Assembly (NCBI GenBank): GCA_035948315.1
Contig: DASZJG010000014.1
Location: forward strand, 1 to 64,000
Length of the DNA stretch: 64,000 nucleotides
Direction of reading: 5' to 3'
Source: CAJCJE01 sp035948315
GTDB lineage: Bacteria > Actinomycetota > Actinomycetes > Mycobacteriales > Pseudonocardiaceae
The position numbers and the translations under genes are program-made. Positions 40,342 to 49,878 of the stretch are shown piece after piece. The notes beneath the pieces were generated by a model. The model saw only the letters and a list, made by a program, of their open reading frames with translations, searched no databases and was not told the DNA's origin. Position 1 is the first letter of the stretch; each line of letters opens with the position of its first letter.

Positions 40342-40454
40342 GCTTCACTACTTCGGGCGATTCCGCGCAACGTCGTGCCTGGTCAGCAAGTTCTGCCGAG
40401 CACGGCGACAAAGTCCAGTTGTTACGGTGTGCCGTCCGCCGACCTGAGAAGAGA

Positions 40455-41552
40455 ATGATGCATACGATTTGGTTCGACAGCGAGTCGCGACGCGCCGCCA
40501 AAGTGTCTTATGTGGCGCGCAGGCTCGCCGACGTCGGCTACGGTACCGCGCTGCCGGCGGCGCTGTACGCGGGTTCCGCCCGGCCGCGCAGCGGTGATCT
40601 GGCGCTGTGTCGAGTGACCAAGTTGGGGCAGCACCGGTTTCTCGGCCAGGTGCACGGCAGGCGCAGCCAGCTGTTCCCGGACGACGAGATCGTCGTCGCC
40701 TTCGGCGCGCGCTACGCCCCCGACCAGTTCGAGGCCGAGGTGCCGGAAGACCTCGGACCGTGCGAGTTGGCGGCGGGCGGCGGGATCGCGGCCAGGATCG
40801 TCTCCGCGCACAGCAAGATGGCCGCGCCGACCAGGATCGAACCGGTCGGACTGCTCCGCGACGAGCACGGCGCCGTGCTGAACCTGCGCGCGCTGCGCCG
40901 CCCGTCCGTCCCCGAGCAGGGTGCGCGGCCACGCACGATCGCCGTGCTCGGCACCGCCATGAACGCGGGCAAGACCACGGTCGCCGGCGCGCTGGTGCGC
41001 GGCCTGACCGCGGCGGGCCTGCGAGCAGGCGCGGCCAAGGTGACCGGCACCGGCGCGCCGGGCGACCCGTCGCTGCTGGTCGACGCGGGCGCGGTCGGCG
41101 TCGTCGACTTTACCGACTTCGGCTACGCCACCACCTACCGGTTGGACAACCACCAGGTGCTCGGCATCATGCGCGACGCCATCACCGAACTCGCCCACCA
41201 GCGGGCCGACGTGCTGGTCATCGAGGTCGCGGACGGCCTGCTGCAACGGGAAACCGCCGCGCTGATCGACACTCCCCAGTTCCGGTCCAGTGTGGACACT
41301 GTGGTGTTCGCGGCAGCGGACTCGATCAGCGCCGTCGCGGGCCTGCGCGAACTGCGCGCCCTCGGTCTGCCGGTGGTCGCGCTCAGCGGAGTGGTGACGG
41401 CGTCGCGGCTGGCTATGCTGGAGGTGGCCGGCGCGGCCGACGTGCCGGTCTACGAGTCGGAGGAATTCGCCTCGCCGCTGCTGGCCACGTCCGTGCTCCG
41501 CGACGCGGTACGGACCGCGCCCGCCTACGCGGGTGTGGCCGGGCCGGTGTGA
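40455..41552 (+). CDS. DUF1611-like P-loop protein
   Basis: A 365-residue protein with an N-terminal barrel-like domain (about 1-150) and a C-terminal P-loop domain (about 155-365). Walker A is GTAMNAGKTT, as in DUF1611 proteins and MobB/BioD-like NTPases, followed by GAAKVTGTGAPGDP and VLVIEVADGLLQRET. DUF1611 relatives are linked to amino-acid or cell-wall-related steps but the reaction is not known to me. GAGAAGAG precedes the ATG at 40455. Its stop overlaps the start of the ABC exporter gene, so the two work together. Confidence 0.8.
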   Translation: MMHTIWFDSESRRAAKVSYVARRLADVGYGTALPAALYAGSARPRSGDLALCRVTKLGQHRFLGQVHGRRSQLFPDDEIVVAFGARYAPDQFEAEVPEDLGPCELAAGGGIAARIVSAHSKMAAPTRIEPVGLLRDEHGAVLNLRALRRPSVPEQGARPRTIAVLGTAMNAGKTTVAGALVRGLTAAGLRAGAAKVTGTGAPGDPSLLVDAGAVGVVDFTDFGYATTYRLDNHQVLGIMRDAITELAHQRADVLVIEVADGLLQRETAALIDTPQFRSSVDTVVFAAADSISAVAGLRELRALGLPVVALSGVVTASRLAMLEVAGAADVPVYESEEFASPLLATSVLRDAVRTAPAYAGVAGPV

Positions 41553-43231
41553 CCGCACAGCCCACCGAGCGGTTCGCGCTGCCGCGACCGCTGGGTGGCC
41601 CGCGCTGCCGGATGCTGGTCGGGCTGGTGCTGATCGGGCTCGCGCAGGCGGTCGGCGTCATCGGGTTCTCGCTGACCCTGCACGTGCTGATCGACCACCT
41701 GCACCACGTGTCCCGGCAGGCCGGCATCTATGCGCCGTGGGGCGGCTGGCCCCTGCCGGTGCTGATCATCGTGCTGACCGCGACCGCGGCGATCGCGGTG
41801 GTGTGCCGCGGCCTCGGCGTTCCGCTGGCCGAGCGACTCGCGCAGAGCTACGTGCACAGCGTGCGGGTGCGGCTGTTCGACCAGGTGGCCAACAGCGTCA
41901 CCTTCTCGCCGCGCCGCCGCACGGTCGGTGTGACCGTGCTGCGCTTCACCGGCGACTCCTCGGCGCTGCGCATGTGGGCGAGTCGCGGCGTGGCCGCGAT
42001 GGTCGTGGAGGGCGTTTTCGTCTGCTGCACAACAGCCATGCTGACCGTGCTGCTGCCGGTGGCCGGGCTCGCGGCGGCCGGCCTGCTCGGCGGGGCCGCG
42101 CTGACCGTGGTGCTGCTGGGCAGGCGGCTGGCGCTGCGGGTGCGGGAGGTGCGCCGGCACAACGGCAGGCTGGCGACGTTCGTCAACGAGCGGGTGACCA
42201 ACACCGCGGTGATCCAGTCGCTGGGCCGGGTGCGGCGGGAGCGGGATCGGCTGTCCCGGCGCAGCATGCGGTTCAGCTCGGCCATGATCCGCCAGGCCGG
42301 CCAGTTGGGCTTGCTGGCCTCGGTGGCCGAACTGTGCCGCATCGCGGTGATCGTCGCGGTGCTCGCGGTCGCGGTGTCGGACGGCGCGCACACGGACCTG
42401 ATCGCGTCGCTGGTGGTGCTCACCGGTTTTCTCGGTGGCCCGCTGGCCACGCTGGTGCAGGCGCAGGAGTACCGGCAGCGCTCGCGGGTCGCCCGTCGCC
42501 GGATCACCGAGGTGCTCGGTACCCCGGCCGAACTCGCCGCACCGGACGGCGCGTCCGCGCTGTGGCCCGGACCGAGCAGGCTCGAACTGCGCGAGCTCGG
42601 CGTGACCGGCGTGTTCAGCGGCATCAACGCGACCGCCCTGCCCGGTCAGCGGATCGCGGTCCGCGGCGCGGCCGGGTCGGGCAAGTCGCTGCTGCTGGCC
42701 CTGATCGCACGGCTGCATCTGCCGGACGCGGGCGAGGTGCTGTTGGACGGGCAGAACCTCGCCGAGTCCGATCCGGACTCGGTCGGCCAGGCGGTTCGGC
42801 TGGTGAGTCGGGAACTTCCGCTGCTGCGCGGCAGTGTCGCGATGAACCTGCGACTCGGCGAGGTCGACCCGCCCGATGTCGGCGTGGCGGGCGCGCAGGT
42901 CCGGGCGCTGTCCGAACGTTTCGACGACCTGCTGGCGCAACGATTGCCGGACGGGTTGGACACCAGGGTCGGCGAGGGCGGGCGGGGACTGTCGGCGGGG
43001 GAGCGGTACCGGGTCGCGCTGGCTCGCGCCCTGCGCGGCGGCCCGCGCGTGCTGCTGCTCGACGACTGCGACGCCGACGACGGCGCGCTGGCCGAGCTGT
43101 TCGACCGCTATCCCGGCACCGTCGTCTACGTGAGCGCGGAGCCGGAATTGCTGGCCAGGGCCGACATTCGCTGGACGCTCGTGGACGGCGGCCTGCTGCG
43201 CGACTCGGTGGCGCAGCAGTTGACTGTCTAG
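41549..43231 (+). CDS. ABC exporter half-transporter with degenerate nucleotide site
   Basis: A 560-residue fusion of a six-helix permease (about 20-300) and an ATPase (340-560). Walker A GAAGSGKS (373-380) is intact, but the signature is LSAGE instead of LSGGQ, Walker B reads LLLLDD with Asp in place of the catalytic Glu (506), and the H-loop His is missing (VVYVSAEPE near 526-534). If it works as a homodimer, hydrolysis should be weak. It may need a partner encoded elsewhere, or use the coupled DUF1611 protein. GTG at 41549 overlaps the previous stop. The compound moved is unknown. Confidence 0.87.
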   Translation: MTAQPTERFALPRPLGGPRCRMLVGLVLIGLAQAVGVIGFSLTLHVLIDHLHHVSRQAGIYAPWGGWPLPVLIIVLTATAAIAVVCRGLGVPLAERLAQSYVHSVRVRLFDQVANSVTFSPRRRTVGVTVLRFTGDSSALRMWASRGVAAMVVEGVFVCCTTAMLTVLLPVAGLAAAGLLGGAALTVVLLGRRLALRVREVRRHNGRLATFVNERVTNTAVIQSLGRVRRERDRLSRRSMRFSSAMIRQAGQLGLLASVAELCRIAVIVAVLAVAVSDGAHTDLIASLVVLTGFLGGPLATLVQAQEYRQRSRVARRRITEVLGTPAELAAPDGASALWPGPSRLELRELGVTGVFSGINATALPGQRIAVRGAAGSGKSLLLALIARLHLPDAGEVLLDGQNLAESDPDSVGQAVRLVSRELPLLRGSVAMNLRLGEVDPPDVGVAGAQVRALSERFDDLLAQRLPDGLDTRVGEGGRGLSAGERYRVALARALRGGPRVLLLDDCDADDGALAELFDRYPGTVVYVSAEPELLARADIRWTLVDGGLLRDSVAQQLTV

Positions 43232-45702
43232 CGTCCGCTGGTGACCGTGGCTTTCAGCGGGCGCAGTACGCGGTCGTCCACGGTGCGGCCCTCGGGCAGG
43301 TGCACGCGCCGGGCGATCGGTTCGCGGCCCGGCGCGCTGATCGTGAGGATGTAGTTGCCGCTCGGTGCTTCGACGCGATACCGGCCGTCCGGGCCGACGC
43401 GTTCGCGCGCGACCTGGCAGTGGCCCTCGTCGAAGAGCAGCACGACGCCGCCCCGCGCGGGCGCGCCGGCCTCGTCGGTGACCGCGCCGGTCAGCACGGC
43501 GAGGGGTGCGGCGGGCGGTGCGGGTTGCGGCCGGATGTCCTCGACGCGGGCCGGGATGCCGGGTTCGGCGATCTCGCGCAGCAGGTAGCGCAAGCGGATC
43601 AGCGGCTGGATGACCGGATCGTTGGCGCGGCCGCCCGGCACGGTCGCGCAGCGCGCGAACAGCGCGGTGTCGGCAACGGCGAGCGGTTCGACGGCGGCAG
43701 GCTGCTGGTGGCCGACCGGTGTCTGGATGATCTGGCGCGCGGCGCTGGCCAGTGCCCTGCTCGCGTCGGCCGGTCCGGTCGTGCCGACGCTTCTCGCGCG
43801 GCGCACCGCCGAGGTGAGCCTGCGGGCCTGGATCGCGGTCGCCGTGTACAGCGCGAGCCGGTGCCGCGTCCTCGGTGGGCTGTTGCCCCACAACAGTGGC
43901 CTGGTCAGCGGTTTCGTCACCAGCACGAGTCGCCGCACCCGGTCGTCGAGCGCACGCGTCAGCTGCTCGGTGACCACCGCGCTCGGGCCGCTGCCGGTCA
44001 TCCGGTTGGCGACGCGGTCGAGCAGGTCGGCGAGCGCGACGAGTAGTTCGTCGCGGGCGCTGCGCGCGGTGTCGCGGGTACTCAGCGGGAGTACGACGAG
44101 CGCGACCAGGAAGCCGATGGCCGCGCCGATGCTCGTCTCCTCCAGCCGCAGCACCAGGAATCCGGCGGAGAATTCGTGCAGCACGCTGTAGAGCTGGCCG
44201 ACCATGATGGTGATGAAGAAGATCATGTAGGCGTAGGACACCTGCATCAGGTAGAAGCCGCCGAACACGCTGGCCACGATCACGACCAGCACCCAGTTGG
44301 TGTGGCCCGCGGTCAGGTCGGCGAGCGCGATCGACGCGAACAGCCCGACCAGCGTGCCGACGATCCGGTTGAGTCCCTTGAGAAAGGCTTCCGCGCGGGT
44401 GCCGGTGCCGGCGAACATGACGAACGCCGCGATGACCGCCCAGTAGTAGCGCGTCTCGGATAATTCGCGGCCCGCGACGATGGCCAGCGCGCCCGCGATC
44501 GCGACCTGTACGGCCTGGCGAGCGGGCAGATCCATGCGTGCCAACGGGTTCCAGCGGTGTCCTCGGGCGTGCACGCCGCCGGCCACCGCGGGCGCGCCGG
44601 GCAGGTTGCCCATGGCGAGCGTGACCGCGGGCTCGAACTCGTCGACCCCGGCGATGTCCTGCGGCAGTTGGTCCACTCGACGGGCCAGCGCGATGAACTC
44701 CAGCGCGGCGACGGCGAGATGCCGGGCCGGCCACCAGCCGTCGTCGTGCATGTCGCGCGGGTTGGCCTCCGCCGCCTCGGCGAGCGCGTAGGCGGCCCGG
44801 TTGGCGCCGAGATCGTCGCGACGGGCGAGCCGGTCGAGCACGGCGACGGCGAGCGCGCGCAGTTCGGCCGGGTCGCGTTCGGCCAGCGCCTCGGCCGCCG
44901 CGGCCATGCCGTCCACGGCCTGTTGGGCGTCGATCAGCTTGCGCCGCAACGCAGCGGCCGAGGCGCCGTCGGCGAGCGCGTGCGGATCGGCCGACCACGC
45001 CTCGACCATCAGCGCGACCTCGGCGAGCCGGGTCTGCCTGCCGCGCAACCGATGCAGCGCGCGGACCCTGGGCGCCGAGCCGACGAGCAGGTCGGCGGCG
45101 GCCCTGGGGACCGCGCGGGCGCGGGCGTCGGTGGCGCGCACGATCCGGCGCAGCGTGCGGTGCGGGTTGGTACGCAGGACGGTCACCGACAACAGCAGCA
45201 CCCAGGCCGACGCGATGACGACCGCGTAGAGCAGACCGGGCAGCATCGGCAGGGTCGCGTGCAGGAACGAGGCGAAGAAGTAGCCCATCCAGCCCATGAA
45301 GCCGTAGACGAAGAACGGCGGGCCGAACCGGCGGACGAACACCGCGACGAACATGACCAGCACGAACACGACGAGCATCAGGTCGTTGCGGTCGCCGACC
45401 GCGATGCCGACCACCATGCCGAGGCCGACGGCGACCGGGAAGAACACGGCCAGTCTCAGATTGGCCAGCGCGGTGGTGCTGGTCAGCGCCATCGAGCCCA
45501 TCATCGCGACGACCGCGCCGAGCAGCATGGCCACCAGGGTGCCCTGAGCACCGGCCCCGGTCAGTGTGGCGAACAGGAATTCGACGCCGAGCGTGCTGGC
45601 CACGCCGATCGCGGCGGAGGCGGCGACGCGTAACCGGACGAGCCCGGGGTCGGACGCGACCGCCCGGTCCCGGATCTCGGCCAGCCGACCCGACCCACGC
45701 AT
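43228..45702 (-). CDS. FUSC-family exporter with a C-terminal carboxypeptidase-regulatory-like domain
   Basis: An 824-residue membrane protein. Two blocks of about five to six helices (about 25-175 and 395-545) with cytoplasmic helical parts between and after them match the FUSC/AaeB-like aromatic-acid exporter family. Residues about 735-824 (LTGAVTDEAGAPARGGVVLL, then PDGRYRVEAPSGNYILTIS) form a carboxypeptidase-regulatory (transthyretin-like) domain, an unusual addition. The ATG lies inside a 12-base palindrome, with no ribosome site, so the message may be leaderless. Divergent from the MarR gene, which likely represses it in response to phenolic acids. Confidence 0.87.
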   Translation of the reverse strand: MRGSGRLAEIRDRAVASDPGLVRLRVAASAAIGVASTLGVEFLFATLTGAGAQGTLVAMLLGAVVAMMGSMALTSTTALANLRLAVFFPVAVGLGMVVGIAVGDRNDLMLVVFVLVMFVAVFVRRFGPPFFVYGFMGWMGYFFASFLHATLPMLPGLLYAVVIASAWVLLLSVTVLRTNPHRTLRRIVRATDARARAVPRAAADLLVGSAPRVRALHRLRGRQTRLAEVALMVEAWSADPHALADGASAAALRRKLIDAQQAVDGMAAAAEALAERDPAELRALAVAVLDRLARRDDLGANRAAYALAEAAEANPRDMHDDGWWPARHLAVAALEFIALARRVDQLPQDIAGVDEFEPAVTLAMGNLPGAPAVAGGVHARGHRWNPLARMDLPARQAVQVAIAGALAIVAGRELSETRYYWAVIAAFVMFAGTGTRAEAFLKGLNRIVGTLVGLFASIALADLTAGHTNWVLVVIVASVFGGFYLMQVSYAYMIFFITIMVGQLYSVLHEFSAGFLVLRLEETSIGAAIGFLVALVVLPLSTRDTARSARDELLVALADLLDRVANRMTGSGPSAVVTEQLTRALDDRVRRLVLVTKPLTRPLLWGNSPPRTRHRLALYTATAIQARRLTSAVRRARSVGTTGPADASRALASAARQIIQTPVGHQQPAAVEPLAVADTALFARCATVPGGRANDPVIQPLIRLRYLLREIAEPGIPARVEDIRPQPAPPAAPLAVLTGAVTDEAGAPARGGVVLLFDEGHCQVARERVGPDGRYRVEAPSGNYILTISAPGREPIARRVHLPEGRTVDDRVLRPLKATVTSGR

Positions 45703-45721
45703 ACATGTATGATACCGGTAT
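45700..45721. promoter_or_regulatory. Two adjacent palindromes in the FUSC-MarR divergent region
   Basis: CATACATGTATG (45700-45711) and ATACCGGTAT (45712-45721) are both perfect palindromes lying end to end; GGTACC follows near 45734. The first includes the FUSC start codon. They are the probable sites for the adjoining MarR regulator. Confidence 0.6.
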
Positions 45722-45758
45722 TCAGTCGGTATGGTACCGGTGGTTTGGAGAGCTGACG

Positions 45759-46283
45759 GTGACGAGCGATACAGCGGCCGAGCCCGACACGCTCGACGTG
45801 ATCGAGGTCGCCACGGCCATGCTCATGCGCAACTTCGAATTGCTGCGCAGGCGCGGAACCGGCGTCGGCGAACTCGACCGCGCCGACTACCTGTTGCTGC
45901 GCACGCTCAGCGCGATCGGCCCCTCCGACATCGTCGGTCTCGCCGCCGCCCTCGGCCTCGATCCCTCGACGGCCGGCCGCCAGGTGTCCGCGATGGCCGC
46001 GAAGGGGCTCATCGAGCGCAACCCGTCGCCGACGGACAAGCGGCGCAGCGTCATCTCGCCGACCAAGACCGGCCTGGCCAGGATGCGCACCACCCGCACC
46101 GCGCGGCGCAGGCTCGCCGGGGAGATGCTGGCCGACTGGCCCGAGGCCGATCTGCGCACCCTCGGCGAGATGTTCACCCGGTACAACCGCACCGTCGCCG
46201 CGCACTTCCTGCTGGGCGAGGACGAGCGGTCGGAACCGCCCGCGGCCACGGTGCTCGACGCGCTACTCCCGGCGGGCAGCTAA
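45759..46283 (+). CDS. MarR-family regulator
   Basis: A 174-residue MarR protein. The winged helix spans about 45-105, with LGLDPSTAGRQVSAMAAKGL as recognition part and the wing IERNPSPTDKRRSVISPTKTG. N- and C-terminal helices form the dimer. GTG at 45759 is preceded by GGAGAG. Divergent from the FUSC exporter by 56 bases that carry two palindromes, a setting typical for a repressor released by aromatic acids. Its stop overlaps that of the convergent LysR gene. Confidence 0.9.
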   Translation: MTSDTAAEPDTLDVIEVATAMLMRNFELLRRRGTGVGELDRADYLLLRTLSAIGPSDIVGLAAALGLDPSTAGRQVSAMAAKGLIERNPSPTDKRRSVISPTKTGLARMRTTRTARRRLAGEMLADWPEADLRTLGEMFTRYNRTVAAHFLLGEDERSEPPAATVLDALLPAGS

Positions 46284-47197
46284 CGCAGCGGGCGCGTGCC
46301 TCGGGGGAGTACCGCTTCGTCCGCCAGGTAGCCGGTAACCGCGTCGCGCAGCGCGCGGATCGCCCGCGTCGGTTCGACATCGCGGCGATAGGCGAGCCGG
46401 ACGACTCGGCTCAGCCCCGGCTCGGCGAAACGGGTGACCCGGAACCGGTCGCGGACCACCGTGCTCGGCACCACCGCGATCCCCAGACCGGCTCGCACGA
46501 ACTCCAGCACGGCGTCCATCTCGCCGCCCTCGATCGCGAACGACGGCTCGAACCCCTCGGCGCGGCAGGCGTCGACCGTGGCGTCGCGCAGGTCGTAGCC
46601 GCGCCGGAACATCACCAGCGGCAGGCCCTTCAGGTCGGCGATCCGCATTCGTGCCCGCCGCACCGGCGCGGGCCGGTCCTGCGCCGAGATCACCACGAGT
46701 TCCTCGACCAGCAGCGGCAGCGTGGCGAGCAGGTTGTGGTCGTGCGGCCGGGAGTCCACGATCATCGCCAGATCCAGCGCGCCCTCGGCCAGGTCGGTCT
46801 GCAGGTCGCGGGAGCCGCTCTCGTGCAGTGTGAGTTCGATCCCAGGGTAGGCGGTCCGGAACTCGGCCAGCATCGCCGGCAGCAGGCCGGTGCACAGGCT
46901 CGGCGTCGCGCCCAGCCGCACCCGGCCGCGCCCGAGTTCGTCGAGTTCGCGCACGGCCTGATACGCCGACTCGGTGTCGGCGAGGATGCGCCGGGCGAAG
47001 GGAAGCAGCGTCTCGCCGGCCTCGGTCAGCGAGAGGTTTCCCCGTATCCGGTGGAAAAGCTCGGCGCCGACGTCCCGTTCGAGCGCGCGGATCTGTTGCG
47101 AGAGCGAGGGCTGGGCGACCCGCACCCGCTCGGCGGCGCGGGTGAAGTGCCGCGTCTCGGCGACGGCGACGAAGTAGACGAGCTGGTGGAACTGCAC
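46280..47197 (-). CDS. LysR-family regulator
   Basis: A 305-residue LysR regulator. MQFHQLVYFVAVAETRHFTRAAERVRVAQPSL gives the winged helix, with the recognition helix up to ALERDVG, and the effector domain spans about 90-300. It resembles the CynR/CysB-like LysR proteins often found opposite succinate dehydrogenase genes in actinomycetes. The 81-base gap to the dehydrogenase operon includes CAACTTATGTTG. It probably tunes that operon. Confidence 0.92.
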   Translation of the reverse strand: MQFHQLVYFVAVAETRHFTRAAERVRVAQPSLSQQIRALERDVGAELFHRIRGNLSLTEAGETLLPFARRILADTESAYQAVRELDELGRGRVRLGATPSLCTGLLPAMLAEFRTAYPGIELTLHESGSRDLQTDLAEGALDLAMIVDSRPHDHNLLATLPLLVEELVVISAQDRPAPVRRARMRIADLKGLPLVMFRRGYDLRDATVDACRAEGFEPSFAIEGGEMDAVLEFVRAGLGIAVVPSTVVRDRFRVTRFAEPGLSRVVRLAYRRDVEPTRAIRALRDAVTGYLADEAVLPRGTRPLR

Positions 47198-47233
47198 TCA
47201 GTCATCATAGGCATATCCTCTGCTGACGAGACT

Positions 47234-47245
47234 CAACTTATGTTG
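47234..47245. promoter_or_regulatory. Dyad in the LysR-sdh divergent region
   Basis: CAACTTATGTTG has four-base arms around TTAT, 34 bases before the cytochrome b start. It may be a LysR site or part of the promoter. Confidence 0.35.
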
Positions 47246-47278
47246 GACCTCTGGTCGGAGCGGCCCTAGCTTCATGGG

Positions 47279-47947
47279 GTGCAGACGGATGTGGCCCGGT
47301 TCTGGTCCTCGACCATCGGGAAGAAGACGGTCATGGCGGTGACCGGCCTCGCGCTGGTCGCGTTCCTGTTCGCGCACATGCTCGGCAACCTCAAGATCTT
47401 CCTCGGCCCGGCCGCCATCAACTCCTACGCGGCCTGGCTGCGCACGGTCGGCGAACCCGCGCTGCCGCACGGGGTGTTCCTGTGGATCGTCCGCATCGGA
47501 CTGATCATCGCCGTCGTCGCGCACATCACGGCCGCCGTTCAACTGTCCCTTCGCGACCGGAAGGCGCGGCCGGTCCGGTACGCGCACGGCCAGCGCGCGC
47601 GGGCCGGCTTCGCGACCAGCACGATGCGCTGGGGCGGCGCGACACTGGCCGTCTACCTGGTCTGGCACATCCTCGACCTGACCGTCGGGGTCGCCAATCG
47701 CGACTACGTCGACGGCCAGCCGTACCACAACATCGTCGCGGACTTCAGCGTCTGGTGGGTCAATGTGATCTATGTGGTCGCGCTACTGATGCTCGGCCTG
47801 CACATCAACCACGGCTTCTGGAGCGCGGCCCGCACGCTCGGCGTTGCCGGCGGCGCGGTGAAAACCATCGGCACGGTGCTGACAGTGGTGATCACGGCGG
47901 GCTTCCTCGCCGTGCCCATCGGCGTGATGACCGGATTGGTGGCCTGA
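47279..47947 (+). CDS. sdhC: Succinate dehydrogenase/fumarate reductase cytochrome b subunit
   Basis: A 222-residue membrane protein with five predicted helices, as in the single-subunit di-haem anchors of B. subtilis-type and Wolinella-type enzymes. His residues in FAHMLGNLKIF, VAHITAAVQL, LVWHILDL and LGLHINHGFW are placed to hold two haems. GTG at 47279. The flavoprotein gene starts three bases after the stop. The complex passes electrons between succinate and menaquinone in the cytoplasmic membrane. Confidence 0.93.
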   Translation: MQTDVARFWSSTIGKKTVMAVTGLALVAFLFAHMLGNLKIFLGPAAINSYAAWLRTVGEPALPHGVFLWIVRIGLIIAVVAHITAAVQLSLRDRKARPVRYAHGQRARAGFATSTMRWGGATLAVYLVWHILDLTVGVANRDYVDGQPYHNIVADFSVWWVNVIYVVALLMLGLHINHGFWSAARTLGVAGGAVKTIGTVLTVVITAGFLAVPIGVMTGLVA

Positions 47948-47949
47948 CC

Positions 47950-49878
47950 ATGATCGAGCACATCGTCGGATCCGCCATCGCGGACACGACAACGCCGGAC
48001 GTCGCGCTGCAAGGGCAGTGGCGGGAACGGCAGTTCACCGCGAAGCTGGTCAACCCGGCCAACCGCCGCAAGCACCGGATCATCGTGGTCGGCACCGGGC
48101 TCGCCGGCGCCTCGGCAGGCGCGACTCTGGCCGAACAGGGTTACCGGGTGGTGCAGTTCTGCTTCCAGGACTCGCCGCGCCGCGCGCACTCCGTGGCCGC
48201 GCAGGGCGGCATCAACGCGGCGAAGAACTACCGCAACGACGGCGACTCGGTGTACCGGCTGTTCTACGACACCGTCAAAGGCGGCGACTTCCGCTCGCGC
48301 GAGTCCAATGTGTACCGTCTCGCGGAGATATCCACGCAGATCATCGACCAGGCGGTCGCCCAGGGCGTGCCGTTCGCCCGCGAGTACGGCGGCCTGCTCG
48401 ACACCCGCTCGTTCGGCGGGGTGCAGGTGCAGCGCACGTTCTACGCGCGCGGCCAGACCGGCCAGCAACTGCTGCTCGGCGCGTATCAGGCGCTGTCCCG
48501 GCAGATCGACGCCGGCAACGTCGAGATGCACGCCCGCACCGAGATGCTCGACCTGGTCGTGGTGGACGGCCGGGCGCGGGGCATTGTCGCCCGCGACCTG
48601 ATCACCGGGGAGATCAGTACGCATCTCGCCGACGCGGTCGTGCTCGCCACCGGCGGTTACGGCAACGTGTTCTACCTGTCCACCAACGCGAAGGGCTCCA
48701 ACGCGAGCGCGATCTGGCGCGCGCACCGACGCGGCGCCTACTTCGCCAACCCCTGCTTCACCCAGATCCATCCGACCTGCATTCCGCGTTCCGGCGAGCA
48801 CCAGTCGAAGCTGACGCTGATGAGCGAGTCGCTGCGCAACGACGGCCGGATCTGGGTGCCCAAGCGCGCGGGCGACGACCGGCCGCCGAACCAGATCCCG
48901 GAGGACGAGCGCGACTACTACCTGGAGCGGATGTATCCGAGCTTCGGCAACCTGGTGCCGCGCGACATCGCCTCCAGGGCGGCGAAGAACCGCTGCGACG
49001 CGGGATATGGTGTGGGACCGGGCAAGCAGGGCGTCTACCTGGACTTCGCCGACACGATCGCGCGACTCGGCAAGCCGGTGATCGAACAGCGCTACGGCAA
49101 CCTGTTCGACATGTACCAGCGGATCACCGCCGAGGATCCGTACCAGGTCCCGATGCGCATCTATCCCGCGATCCACTACACCATGGGCGGCCTCTGGGTC
49201 GACTACGACCTCCGGAGCACGATCCCTGGCCTGTTCGTCATCGGTGAGGCGAACTTCTCAGACCACGGCGCGAACCGACTCGGCGCGTCCGCGCTGATGC
49301 AGGGCCTTGCCGACGGCTACTTCGTGCTGCCGACCACGGTCAACGACTACCTCGGCGGCAACGCCGTCGCCCCGGTTGATCCCGCCCATCCGGCCGTCGC
49401 GACCACCGAGACCGAAGTGCGGGCGCGACTCGACCGACTCCTGTCGATCGAGGGCACCAGGACGGTCGACTCCTTCCACCGCGAACTCGGCCTGCTGATG
49501 TGGGACCACTGCGGCATGTCCCGCACCGAGCGCGGCCTGCGCGAGGCACTGGCCAGGGTGCCCGAACTGCGCGCCGAGTTCTGGCGCTCGGTGCGCGTGC
49601 CGGGCCACGCCGCCGACCTCAACCAGGAACTGGAGAAGGCCAACCGCGTCGCGGACTTCCTCGAACTGGCCGAACTGATGCTGCTCGACGCGCTGCTGCG
49701 CGAGGAGTCCTGCGGCGGGCACTTCCGCGAGGAACACCAGACCGCCGACGGCGAGGCACTGCGCGACGACGAGCGTTTCAGCCACGTCGCCGCGTGGGAG
49801 TACGGCGCGCGACCCGTGCTGCACCACGAGGAACTGACCTTCGACCACGTTCACCCGACCCAGCGGAGCTACACGTGA
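47950..49878 (+). CDS. sdhA: Succinate dehydrogenase/fumarate reductase flavoprotein
   Basis: A 642-residue flavoprotein. FAD-binding IIVVGTGLAGASAGATLAEQG (from about 44), the flavinylation region RRAHSVAAQGGINA with the His that carries FAD, the active-site ATGGYGNVFYLS, the substrate segment FTQIHPTCIP, and the C-terminal GEANFSDHGANRLGASALMQ are all present. Length and form fit the type with a one-subunit di-haem anchor. Its stop overlaps the start of the iron-sulfur gene. Confidence 0.95.
   Translation: MIEHIVGSAIADTTTPDVALQGQWRERQFTAKLVNPANRRKHRIIVVGTGLAGASAGATLAEQGYRVVQFCFQDSPRRAHSVAAQGGINAAKNYRNDGDSVYRLFYDTVKGGDFRSRESNVYRLAEISTQIIDQAVAQGVPFAREYGGLLDTRSFGGVQVQRTFYARGQTGQQLLLGAYQALSRQIDAGNVEMHARTEMLDLVVVDGRARGIVARDLITGEISTHLADAVVLATGGYGNVFYLSTNAKGSNASAIWRAHRRGAYFANPCFTQIHPTCIPRSGEHQSKLTLMSESLRNDGRIWVPKRAGDDRPPNQIPEDERDYYLERMYPSFGNLVPRDIASRAAKNRCDAGYGVGPGKQGVYLDFADTIARLGKPVIEQRYGNLFDMYQRITAEDPYQVPMRIYPAIHYTMGGLWVDYDLRSTIPGLFVIGEANFSDHGANRLGASALMQGLADGYFVLPTTVNDYLGGNAVAPVDPAHPAVATTETEVRARLDRLLSIEGTRTVDSFHRELGLLMWDHCGMSRTERGLREALARVPELRAEFWRSVRVPGHAADLNQELEKANRVADFLELAELMLLDALLREESCGGHFREEHQTADGEALRDDERFSHVAAWEYGARPVLHHEELTFDHVHPTQRSYT

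Noticed and set aside
41525..45706. Very long minus-strand frame of 1393 codons
   Set aside because: It spans the ABC exporter and FUSC genes in a wrong frame for both, is rich in Arg, Gln and His, and crosses two real, motif-bearing genes.
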